Below, piece by piece: positions 57,526-64,000 of a stretch of DNA of 64,000 bases. The stretch is from positions 2,480,001 through 2,544,000 of the forward strand of contig CAWIAX010000002.1 of NCBI GenBank assembly GCA_963834305.1. The letters run 5' to 3'. The notes under the pieces were generated by a model. The model was not told the origin of the DNA and did not search any database. It was given only the letters and a program-made list of their open reading frames with translations. Numbering within the stretch: position 1 is the stretch's first letter; each line of letters begins with the position of its first letter. Source of the stretch: JACCXG01 sp963834305. GTDB taxonomy: Bacteria > Acidobacteriota > Vicinamibacteria > Vicinamibacterales > 2-12-FULL-66-21. The translations under genes were made by a program, and so were the position numbers.

Positions 57526-58254
57526 ATGCACGTCGAGCATCATCGCTGGCACTCTCCTCGTCTTGGCTGGGACATGGGAGTGGCAGTGTTCGGGCACTGG
57601 GGGCCGCCGCTGCTCGCGTTCCCGACGAGCCATGGCGACGAGTGGGAGCTCCAGCGGCACGGCATGGTGGACGCCGTCGTGGACCTCATCGACAGCGGCC
57701 GGGCCAAGCTGTACTGCGTCGGCTCGAACAACCAGGATTCCTTCTACAACCGCCAGGCCCATCCGTTTCACCGCAGCTGGCGGCAGCGGATGTTCGACGA
57801 ATACGTCCGCGACGAGGTCATTCCCTTCATCCACGCCCACTGCCAGTCGTCCGATCTTCCGATCGGCGCATTCGGCGCCTCGCTCGGCGCCTACCACGCG
57901 GCCAACACACTGCTGCGCTATCCGCACCTGGTGAAGCGCGCCTACTGCCTGTCCGGCCTCTACGATCTGCGCCGTTTCATGGACGGGATGTACGACGAGA
58001 ACTTCTACTTCCACAACCCCATCGACTACGTCGCCAACCTGACCGACCCGTGGTTCCACGAGCAGGTTGCCGGCTGCGAGCTGCGGATTGTGACCGGTTC
58101 CGGCCCGTGGGAGGAGAGCCGGCACTCGTACGCATTCTCGGGCGTGCTGGCGCGCCGCGGCATCCGCCATCATCTCGACGACTGGGGCCCGCGCGGCGGC
58201 CATGACTGGCCGTACTGGAAGGGGATGCTGCGGGAATATCTCAGCCGCTGGTAA
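57526..58254 (+). CDS. Alpha/beta-hydrolase esterase (EstD/Fes-like)
   Basis: 242 residues, no signal peptide. HRWHSPRLGWDMGVAVFGHW and LLAFPTSHGDEWELQRHGM lie near the start. The nucleophile elbow GAFGASLGAYHAAN is near residue 123. The catalytic His lies in GPRGGHDWPYWKGML near the C-terminus. NPIDYVANLTDPWFHEQ lies between. This matches the esterase group annotated as putative esterase or DUF3089-like hydrolase next to glycan genes. The substrate is probably a short acyl ester. The frame is intact. The TAA is followed directly, in the same frame, by the remains of a pectate lyase (see the next entry). Confidence 0.85.
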   Translation: MHVEHHRWHSPRLGWDMGVAVFGHWGPPLLAFPTSHGDEWELQRHGMVDAVVDLIDSGRAKLYCVGSNNQDSFYNRQAHPFHRSWRQRMFDEYVRDEVIPFIHAHCQSSDLPIGAFGASLGAYHAANTLLRYPHLVKRAYCLSGLYDLRRFMDGMYDENFYFHNPIDYVANLTDPWFHEQVAGCELRIVTGSGPWEESRHSYAFSGVLARRGIRHHLDDWGPRGGHDWPYWKGMLREYLSRW

Positions 58255-59189
58255 GCCTCGGCCGTAAGGATCCGATGCCCTCGCACCGGTGGCTGGCCGA
58301 AGAACATCGAGATGACCGCCGTACTCGCGGCCGCCGACCGCGAGCGTCTCGCCGCCGCGCAGGCACACACCGACTCGACCATCGACAACGGCGCCACCAC
58401 CACGGAGATCCAGACACTCGCCCGCGTCTTCGCTGCCACGAACCTGCCGCGCTTCAGGGCTGGCGCCCTGGCCGGCCTCGACTACCTGCTCCGCGCGCAA
58501 TATCCCAACGGCGGCTGGCCGCAATACTTCCCGCTCCGCGATAACTACTCGCGCCACATCACCTTCAACGACGACGCGATGGCCCGTGTGCTGACGATGC
58601 TGCGGGGCGTGGCGGAGGGCCGGACGCCGTTCGCTTTCGTGGATGCGAGCCGGCGCGCGCGGGTGCGCGCCGCCGTTGCCGCGGCCTGGACGTCATCCTT
58701 GCCACACAGATCAGGGTGAACGGCGAGCTCACGGTGTGGTGCGCGCAGCACGACGCCGTGACCCTGGCGCCGGCGGCGGCGCGGGCCTACGAGCTGCCGT
58801 CCTTCAGCGGCAGCGAGTCCGTCAGGCTCGTGCGCTATCTGATGGGTGTGCCGCACCCCGCGCCGCGTGCCGTTGCCGCCGTGGACGCGGCCGTCGCCTG
58901 GCTGCGCGCGCACGCCCTCCGCGGCAGCCGCCTGGAGCGTCGTCCCGCCCCCGGCACACCGCGTGGATCCGACCTGTTCGTGGTCGACGATCCGGACGCG
59001 CCGCCTCTCTGGGCGCGGTTCTACGATCTCGAGACTGGCAGGCCCATCTTCGTGGGCCGCGACGGCGTCAAGCGGGACAGGCTCGCGGACATCGAGTACG
59101 AGCGCCGCAACGGCTACAGCTATCTCGGCACCTGGGCGCAGTCACTGCTCGATGACGAGTATCCGGCCTGGAAACTGGCCCAGCGATAG
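58255..59189 (+). pseudogene. PL10-type pectate lyase, 5'-truncated and frameshifted
   Basis: In the esterase reading frame, right after its TAA, the sequence encodes TGGWPKNIEM, an internal PL10 motif, with no start codon. It continues STIDNGATTTEIQTLARVFA, YLLRAQYPNGGWPQYFPLRD, NYSRHITFNDDAMARVL. Near 58692 one base shifts the frame and it resumes DVILATQIRVNGELTVWCAQ, HDAVTLAPAAARAYELPSF and RNGYSYLGTWAQSLLDDEYP, ending at 59189. An ATG at 58312 could make a shortened protein. The N-terminal part (about 80-100 residues) is missing, so the gene was cut at a junction just behind the esterase. It would have cleaved pectate by beta-elimination. Confidence 0.75.
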
Positions 59190-59264
59190 GACTCGGCCCC
59201 ACTGCCCTGATGCGATCCGCTGCCTGCCGCAGGGCCACGTCGCACGTGTCTCTTTCTTGCGCGG

Positions 59265-59609
59265 ATGCAGCTCGTCACCGCCAGATTGATGGTGCGGCAC
59301 CTGAAATACGCCGTCCTGGTGAGCTTCATCGTTGCCGCGGCGCTGACGCCGTCGCCCGATCCCTGGAATCAGGCGTTGTTCTCGGCTCCGATCCTCGGGC
59401 TGTACGTGATCAGCATCGGGATCGCCTGGCTGGTGGCGCCCGGGCGGCTCGCGGAACCCGCCGCCGGGGGGCGTCCGCCACATCTGAAGCAGGTGTTCGC
59501 GGCGGCGGTGATCGACCACGCGCAGAGACGCCGGACCGGATCCCAGGCTGCGTTCTCCAGCGTGCCAGCGGGCCCGCGTCACCCGCGAAGCGGCCGCGGC
59601 AGGCTGTAG
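59265..59609 (+). pseudogene. TatC C-terminal remnant
   Basis: The segment QLVTARLMVRHLKYAVLVSF, then IVAAALTPSPDPWNQALFSA, then PILGLYVISIGIAWLVAPGR corresponds to the last two to three membrane helices of TatC, the twin-arginine translocase core. The four N-terminal helices are absent, and upstream sequence belongs to other frames. After about residue 65 the similarity fades into Gly/Arg-rich sequence. It sits directly behind the truncated pectate lyase, so this stretch looks like genomic debris. A functional tatC must be elsewhere. Confidence 0.7.
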
Positions 59610-59674
59610 CCCGAGCCTCCGGACGTTGGCCAGGTTGACAAGTGGCGACCGGCTGCCGGCGCAAGGGCGGGCCG

Positions 59675-60736
59675 TTACGGCGCGGTTGCGCGCGCCGGCG
59701 CGGCGTGCGGGTCCAGGTCGAACCGCTCGAGCAGATACTGGCCGTCCGCTATCACCTGCTCATCGTCGATCCAGACGTTGCAGTTCCGCGTCAGCACGTC
59801 CACGTGCGTGCGCGACGACCAGTTGGCGTGCGTCTGGCTGCCGTAGGGATCGCCGAACGCGAGGTGGACGCCCGGCACCTTCTCGTCCTGCAGCAGGATC
59901 CCGATCATCCGCCGCAGCCCGAAGTTGGTGCCGAAAGCGAGCTCCCCGACCCGATTGCTGTTGCCGTCGGTGTGGCAGTAGCGCCAGAAATCCTGCTCGA
60001 GGTCCTTCCTCGCGCACTCCGCGCCGGTGAGCCGCGCGCCCTGGATCTGGAGCACGAGGGGCGTGCGCTCGAGGCTGCCGTACTTGCCGTTGAAGTAGTC
60101 GCCGGCGGTGCCGTCGCACACGAAGGTGCCGTCCACCGACGCCGGGGTGGTGAACACTTCCCCAGCCGGCAGGTTGGACCAGTAGCGCGGGTTGATCAGC
60201 CCGCTCGTCTTCACCCAGGCCAGCGACGGGTCGAAGGTGGCCGAAAAATCGGTCCCCGCCGCGGTCTTCACGCGCAGGGTGCCGGCGGTCTGCATCCGGT
60301 CGCAGAGCTGCTGGCTGAGCGTGTCCACGAGCCGGTAGTCGGCGCGCAGCCCCTCGCGCATGATCTGCGGCGTAACGCCGATCATGTGCGCATAGCGGAT
60401 GCGCCGCCGCTCGACCGCCGCGACGATCGCCATGCGGACGGCGAGCTCCCCTTCCTGCGGCTGGACGCAGAGAATCCCGGCGTCGGCGGTCTCGAGTGCC
60501 TCGAGGACCGCGCCAGGCGCCGACGGCATCGGCCGGGCGCTCACCGCCTCGACCCGGATGGCCGTCGCCTCGGCACCGGCCTCCGCCAGGGCCTGCTCCA
60601 GACTCGCCGCCACCGCCGCGCTCGCATCGTCCGCAATGAGCGCCACCCGCTCGCCGGCCTTGATAGCCAGACAGGTGCCGATTGCGTTCCGCGCGCCGGG
60701 CATCAGGTCCGGCTGGGGATTGCCAAACGTCATCAT
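59675..60736 (-). CDS. M29-like (thermophilic-type) aminopeptidase
   Basis: 353 residues from the ATG at 60736; an ATG at 60733 is also possible. The metal ligands of the M29-like group are visible: NLPAGEVFTTPASVDG (Glu), RVGELAFGTNFGL (Glu), VPGVHLAFGDPYGSQTHANW and SSRTHVDVL (His, Asp). The N-terminal half has VALIADDASAAVAASLEQAL. It ends with HAAPARATAP. It should be a cytoplasmic metal-dependent aminopeptidase, of leucyl type by analogy. The repeat island begins just upstream of the start codon, so the promoter must lie within or next to H2 heptamers. Confidence 0.85.
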   Translation of the reverse strand: MMTFGNPQPDLMPGARNAIGTCLAIKAGERVALIADDASAAVAASLEQALAEAGAEATAIRVEAVSARPMPSAPGAVLEALETADAGILCVQPQEGELAVRMAIVAAVERRRIRYAHMIGVTPQIMREGLRADYRLVDTLSQQLCDRMQTAGTLRVKTAAGTDFSATFDPSLAWVKTSGLINPRYWSNLPAGEVFTTPASVDGTFVCDGTAGDYFNGKYGSLERTPLVLQIQGARLTGAECARKDLEQDFWRYCHTDGNSNRVGELAFGTNFGLRRMIGILLQDEKVPGVHLAFGDPYGSQTHANWSSRTHVDVLTRNCNVWIDDEQVIADGQYLLERFDLDPHAAPARATAP

Positions 60737-60759
60737 TTTTAGTGTAACAGGCTCGTCGC

Positions 60760-60798
60760 AACTCCCAATTTCCAATTCCCAAGGCCCAACTTCCAACG
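60760..60798. repeat. Heptamer array family H2 (CCCAA orientation), copy 1 of island
   Basis: AACTCCCAATTTCCAATTCC, then CAAGGCCCAACTTCCAACGC: five to six NNCCCAA/NTTCCAA heptamers, 24 bases upstream of the aminopeptidase start. Confidence 0.85.
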
Positions 60799-60812
60799 CC
60801 AGGCAGCTCAGC

Positions 60813-60871
60813 GCGGCGCGTGGCGGACGAGCCCTATCGCTCTGCCGGGGCAGTGCGGTTGGCGCGACGGC
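60813..60871 (+). repeat. Solo left arm of type 1 element
   Basis: GCGGCGCGTGGCGGACGAGC then GGTTGGCGCGACGGCG. It matches the first about 59 bases of the full elements; the core and right arm are absent. Confidence 0.8.
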
Positions 60872-60901
60872 GACCAAGAAGCGGCGCCCAGTCTGGTGCT
60901 T

Positions 60902-60934
60902 CAACGCCCAACTCCCAACGCCCAACCCCCAACG
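60902..60934. repeat. Heptamer array family H2 (CCCAA orientation), copy 2 of island
   Basis: CAACGCCCAACTCCCAACGC then CCAACCCCCAACG: about five heptamers. Confidence 0.85.
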
Positions 60935-60982
60935 GCACCAGGCCCAGCGAGTGCGTTGCACGAGTCCTCGTCTAGATCACCA

Positions 60983-61046
60983 GCGGCGCGTAGCGGACGA
61001 GCCACGTCGGCCTGCCGGCGCAGTGCGGTTGGCGCGACAGCGTCGG
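60983..61046 (+). repeat. Solo left arm of type 1 element
   Basis: GCGGCGCGTAGCGGACGAGC and CACGTCGGCCTGCCGGCGCA, then GTGCGGTTGGCGCGACAGCG. It is preceded by GATCACCA, as is the full copy at 61474. Confidence 0.82.
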
Positions 61047-61079
61047 TCCACGAATGCACTGGATGTCTGGTCGCCCGAC

Positions 61080-61348
61080 GAAGCCGTGCCGGCACTGCCC
61101 GGTCCGGGGCCCGCTTCCGCGAGGCGGGAACGCGGCCTCCGCTCGTGCGCTCGCTGCGCTCGCCGCCGCGGCGAGTAGGGATGGTCAGGGCGACAACTGG
61201 CAGGCGCACCGATGCGCCGGTGGTGATGTGTGCGACACGGATCACACGGACCGGACTCGCCGCGAGGAATCGCTCCGCCCGCGTTCCGGCTGCGCGGTGC
61301 GGCGCCTCGCTCCAAGGTCCGCCGGCCGATCAGCACCGGCACGGCTCC
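61080..61348 (+). repeat. Type 2 element, copy B (269 bp)
   Basis: Begins GAAGCCGTGCCGGCACTG and ends CAGCACCGGCACGGCTCC, imperfect inverted ends. It corresponds over its length to the copy at 45546-45812. Confidence 0.85.
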
Positions 61349-61390
61349 CCTGGGCGACGAGACCGCTGGCGCGCGGCGCGACCACGCGTC

Positions 61391-61424
61391 TCAACGCCCA
61401 ACCTCCAACGCCCAACCTCCAACG
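61391..61424. repeat. Heptamer array family H2 (CCCAA orientation), copy 3 of island
   Basis: TCAACGCCCAACCTCCAACG and CCCAACCTCCAACG: about five heptamers between the type 2 and type 1 elements. Confidence 0.85.
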
Positions 61425-61473
61425 GCACCGGCGCGACGAGAGGGAGCACCGGGAGTGGTCGGCGAGATCACCA

Positions 61474-61747
61474 GCGGCGCGTGGCGGACGAGCCACGTCG
61501 CTCTGCCAGCGCGATTCGGCTAGCGCGACGGCGGCAGTCTGAAAAATGCGCTGCAGGCGCTCCGGCCGCGCAGGCGCCCTTTCGCCTCTGACGCAGGGAT
61601 CACCTGGGTGCCCAACTGATTGCGCACCGGCTCCCGCATCACCCCAGCCGGAGCGGGCACCGTCAGCACACTCGCCAGAGGCGCATTTTTCCGCGCGTAC
61701 GCCGAGGCGCGGCAGGGCGATGTGGCTCGGCCGCCAGAAAGCGCCGC
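61474..61747 (+). repeat. Type 1 element, full copy B (274 bp)
   Basis: The left arm begins GCGGCGCGTGGCGGACGAGC and reaches GAAAAATGCGC at 61541. The right arm runs from GGCGCATTTTTC (61680-61691) to TGGCTCGGCCGCCAGAAAGC then GCCGC. The 151-bp core interval has exactly the same length as in copy A, with substitutions concentrated in its centre. Confidence 0.85.
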
Positions 61748-61751
61748 TCGC

Positions 61752-61784
61752 CAAACGCCCAACTGCCAACGCCCGACCGCCAAC
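61752..61784. repeat. Heptamer array family H2 (CCCAA orientation), copy 4 of island
   Basis: CAAACGCCCAACTGCCAACG and CCCGACCGCCAAC: about five heptamers starting within a few bases of the type 1 right end. Confidence 0.82.
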
Positions 61785-61834
61785 ATCGAAGCGCACACCA
61801 AGTTCCGCAGGCGACTGGACGTCGTCGCCCACCA

Positions 61835-61933
61835 GCGGCGCGTGGCGGACGAGCCATGTCGGCCTGCCGGCGCAGTACGGTTAGCGCGACGGCGGCAGCA
61901 GTCTGAAAAATGCGCCGCAGGCGCGCAGGCGCT
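61835..61933 (+). repeat. Type 1 element, left arm plus start of core (truncated)
   Basis: GCGGCGCGTGGCGGACGAGC through CAGTCTGAAAAATGCGCCGC and then AGGCGCGCAGGCGC, where similarity to the full core stops. Confidence 0.82.
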
Positions 61934-61948
61934 TCAGATTCTGCGAAG

Positions 61949-62012
61949 TGTTGGGAGTCGGGAGTCGCTCGCTTGGGCGTTGGGCCCTGGGCCTTGGGCG
62001 TTGGACGTTGCA
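61949..62012. repeat. Heptamer array family H2 (TTGGG orientation), copy 5 of island
   Basis: TGTTGGGAGTCGGGAGTCGC then TTGGGCGTTGGGCCCTGGGC and CTTGGGCGTTGGACGTTG. It is in the orientation opposite to copies 1-4, so the island is bounded by inverted heptamer arrays. Confidence 0.88.
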
Positions 62013-62028
62013 ACTAAACTTTGATCGA

Positions 62029-63384
62029 TCAATCAACAACAAAAGAAGGCACCTGCCCGCCACCCGACGTGACGTTGGCAAGGCCGGTCGTGCTCAGCCG
62101 GGTCAGGTAGCCGCCCATGCGGCCGCGGAACAGGTAGGGCGCAAGGTCCACCAGCATGTCCGTCATCGAGACCACCCCGGCATCGTCGAAGCACGGAAAC
62201 ACCTCGCGCCGGACGGGAATCCGCTCCTGGATCACCCAGCACCCGGGCGCGTCCGCCAGGGCGCCCTCGAGCGCCGCCTCCCACGCCGACTCGGTGAGCT
62301 CCCAGCCCAGATGGACGCCCTTGCCGCCGTATTCGTCGTTGGGCTTCAGCACGAGCCCCTCGCGATCCCGCCGCGCGATGTCGAGCAGGCCGCTGCGGCG
62401 ATCGTGGCGCTCCGTGGCGATGTCGGCCACGAGCCTCGTCCACGGGACGCACGCCGCCACGACGGCGAGCTCGCGCGGGGTCAGGAACTCGGCGTATGCC
62501 GGGTCGGTCAGGATGGCGAAGAACGCCTTCTTGTGCGGCAGCTTGCACCGGAAGGTATTGGCCATGCACACCGCCCGCTCCTCGCAGGCCTCGACCAGGG
62601 CACGGCACTCGTCCGGGCGCGCGATGATGTCGTTGATCAGGACGCGGCGGTAGACCAGGTCGACCGCGCGGTCGCCGGCGCGTAGCACGTTCCCCTCGTA
62701 GGTCAGCTCGCGCGGATCCGCCAGCACGGTGGGGATGCCGCTCTGCACGAAGGCATCGCGCAGCAGCTCGAACTCGGTCCAGGTCGGCACCTCGCGCCAG
62801 TCCACGATGGCAATCGTCGGCGAGCGCTCGTGGCCGCCCCACTCGCGATAGCTGTCGAGCAGGGCGTCGAGCAGCAGCGGAATCGTCCGGTGGTAGGACA
62901 CGCCATGCCCCTCCCGGAACCGCTGCATCGGCTCGAGGCCGTCGAACAGCTCGCAGAGCCGCTGGGTGTAGGCCAGGCCGGCCGGCGACTCGGCGTTGTA
63001 CTCGGCGAAATGCAGGGCATCCGGCAGCAGGAACGCGTCGAGCCGCGACGTCGTGGTGGCGGTGGCGTAGCCAGGCTCGATCCGGATCAGGCGCTCTTCG
63101 TCCTCCGTGACCCCGAGCGCCGCGAGCAGCCCCGCATCGTCCACCACCGCCGCCGCAACGCGCTCGCCGATCGCGGCAATGGTTTCGGCCGCGGCGCGGA
63201 TGCGGGCCTCGTCGGACGCGCTCAGGAAGAACGGCCGCAGCACCGGACAGTGCACCCGGTCGCCGAACGTCAGCTTCCGGGCCCGCATCGAGTCGGCAAA
63301 GGCGGTGCAGTATTCCGCCGTCAGCTCGTGGCCGGGCCGCAGGAGCGCGTGCCACTCGGCGGCAACGCCGTTCACCGCGCCCAT
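62029..63384 (-). CDS. ATP-grasp-like protein, circularly permuted type (glutathionylspermidine-synthase-like fold)
   Basis: 451 residues from the ATG at 63384. Two regions are recognisable: an N-terminal substrate region (LHFAEYNAESPAGLAYTQRL, PTIAIVDWREVPTWTEFELL) and a C-terminal ATP-binding part (EGLVLKPNDEYGGKGVHLGW, CWVIQERIPVRREVFPCFDD, RMGGYLTRLSTTGLANVTSG). The KPNDEYGGKG segment is the phosphate-binding loop of this family. The product should ligate a carboxylate to an amine at the expense of ATP. It overlaps the upstream ATP-grasp gene by 13 bp, so the two are translationally coupled and probably act on the same product. I cannot name the product. Confidence 0.8.
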   Translation of the reverse strand: MGAVNGVAAEWHALLRPGHELTAEYCTAFADSMRARKLTFGDRVHCPVLRPFFLSASDEARIRAAAETIAAIGERVAAAVVDDAGLLAALGVTEDEERLIRIEPGYATATTTSRLDAFLLPDALHFAEYNAESPAGLAYTQRLCELFDGLEPMQRFREGHGVSYHRTIPLLLDALLDSYREWGGHERSPTIAIVDWREVPTWTEFELLRDAFVQSGIPTVLADPRELTYEGNVLRAGDRAVDLVYRRVLINDIIARPDECRALVEACEERAVCMANTFRCKLPHKKAFFAILTDPAYAEFLTPRELAVVAACVPWTRLVADIATERHDRRSGLLDIARRDREGLVLKPNDEYGGKGVHLGWELTESAWEAALEGALADAPGCWVIQERIPVRREVFPCFDDAGVVSMTDMLVDLAPYLFRGRMGGYLTRLSTTGLANVTSGGGQVPSFVVD

Positions 63385-64000
63385 GGCGCCCCCGTGAAGC
63401 CGGAGCTCTGCCCCATCCCGAGCATCTCCTCCCACCGCGGCCAGCTCTGCCCGGGCTGGCCGTTCAGCGCCCGATCGATCACCAGCTGCGACATCTTCTC
63501 GACCACGTGGCTGAAGTAGAAGCCGGTGATCCGATCCCGCTCCATGTCGGGCGCCGGGTTCAGGTAGTCGATCGCGTACGGCACGTCGTCCTGGATGGCG
63601 AACTCGATGGTGTTCATCTCGTAGCCGAGCGCCAGGTTGATCGTCTGCGCGTCGCGGACCACCCGGGCGCCGAGCGCCGGCGACAGGTACTGGTGATCGA
63701 CGATGTAGCGGCGCTCGCGCGGATCGTAGGCAACCGGGGTGATGTCGGTCTTGCCGAACGTGAAGCAGCGGACGTAGCGGTCGAAGTCGATGAACTGCTG
63801 CAGTGTCATCGCGTACGGCGACGTCTTCTCGTACGCCTCGAGCAGCTCCTGCCGGTCGTGCACCTTGTAGACGTGCTTCCACCCGCCGCCGGAATACGGC
63901 TTGAGGATCGCCGGACGCCCGACGTAGTCGAGCAGGGCGTCCCAGTCGAGCGGATAGATCAGGTTGCGCAGCGATTCCGGCGTCAGGTCGACGTCGGACG
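63372..64000 (-). CDS. ATP-grasp protein (5' end beyond window)
   Basis: The visible 3' part begins at the right edge (VDLTPESLRNLIYPLDWDAL) and ends at 63372. LDYVGRPAILKPYSGGGWKH is a typical ATP-grasp B-domain strand with Lys, and FIDFDRYVRCFTFGKTDITP and FAIQDDVPYAIDYLNPAPDM hold the acidic metal-binding residues (Asp and Asn in DYLNP). This resembles RimK/CPS-like ligases. It overlaps the permuted ATP-grasp gene by 13 bp. The N-terminus and any further genes of the unit lie outside the window. Confidence 0.8.
   Translation of the reverse strand, partial: SDVDLTPESLRNLIYPLDWDALLDYVGRPAILKPYSGGGWKHVYKVHDRQELLEAYEKTSPYAMTLQQFIDFDRYVRCFTFGKTDITPVAYDPRERRYIVDHQYLSPALGARVVRDAQTINLALGYEMNTIEFAIQDDVPYAIDYLNPAPDMERDRITGFYFSHVVEKMSQLVIDRALNGQPGQSWPRWEEMLGMGQSSGFTGAPWAR

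Noticed and set aside
60737..62028. Insertion sequence or prophage remnant
   Set aside because: No transposase, integrase or phage gene fragment was recognised in any frame.

Overview
The window is a GC-rich bacterial chromosome segment that most resembles Acidobacteriota of the class Vicinamibacteria. This is inferred from gene content: two Oar-type TonB-dependent receptors with N-terminal carboxypeptidase-regulatory domains, five PQQ-type beta-propeller proteins, a PEGA/pseudokinase protein, a HTH-TolB fusion, paired D-aminoacylase-type amidohydrolases, and short accessory membrane proteins. I found no rRNA, tRNA, CRISPR array, transposase or prophage. Many genes carry one or more single-base frameshifts whose correction restores conserved motifs. 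The sequence is therefore either an error-prone assembly or contains decayed genes.

Layout. 1-7258 (minus): a PEGA pseudokinase, a TPR/TonB-C protein, a RodZ-like HTH/TolB fusion, and a broken ABC exporter running off the left edge. 7504-19406 (plus): an M28 peptidase, a polytopic GT-C-like membrane protein, an Oar receptor, and three consecutive PQQ-propeller genes. 19456-28376: a hypothetical secreted protein, an MFS transporter, an iron-type alcohol dehydrogenase, a sodium/solute symporter, a frameshifted Oar receptor and a small membrane protein. 28387-31632 (minus): two more PQQ propellers and an SGNH hydrolase. 31740-42570 (minus): a tightly packed seven-gene unit of aminotransferase, 4-alpha-glucanotransferase, acyl-ligase-like protein, aldehyde-dehydrogenase-fold reductase, GT4 glycosyltransferase and an ABC ATPase/permease pair. 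42614-44722 (plus): DinB-like, DUF1206 and GH42-like proteins. 45909-48960 (plus): threonine dehydratase, a membrane protein, an ECF sigma factor and its likely anti-sigma. 49035-54168 (minus): an amidohydrolase, a lipoprotein, a 57-residue membrane peptide, a membrane MutS-like ATPase and a methyltransferase. 54344-59609 (plus): a creatininase-like protein, a SnoaL-like domain, a second amidohydrolase, an esterase, a truncated PL10 pectate lyase and a TatC remnant. 59675-64000 (minus): an M29-like aminopeptidase, a repeat island, and two overlapping ATP-grasp genes.

The most unusual content is repetitive. Two gene-free islands (about 44.7-45.9 kb and 60.7-62.0 kb) share two element families with inverted ends. 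Type 1 is 273-274 bp with arms of about 70 bp; type 2 is 267-269 bp with 18-bp ends. Each family has two full copies, and type 1 also has several solo arms. In the second island these alternate with arrays of a TTGGGNN heptamer. A second heptamer family (RGGTKCA) sits in four intergenic gaps. I do not recognise these elements.

The repertoire suggests a heterotroph that digests extracellular peptides and polysaccharides and takes up the products through TonB-linked receptors. Envelope-associated sensing is suggested by the PEGA, RodZ/TolB and ECF genes.
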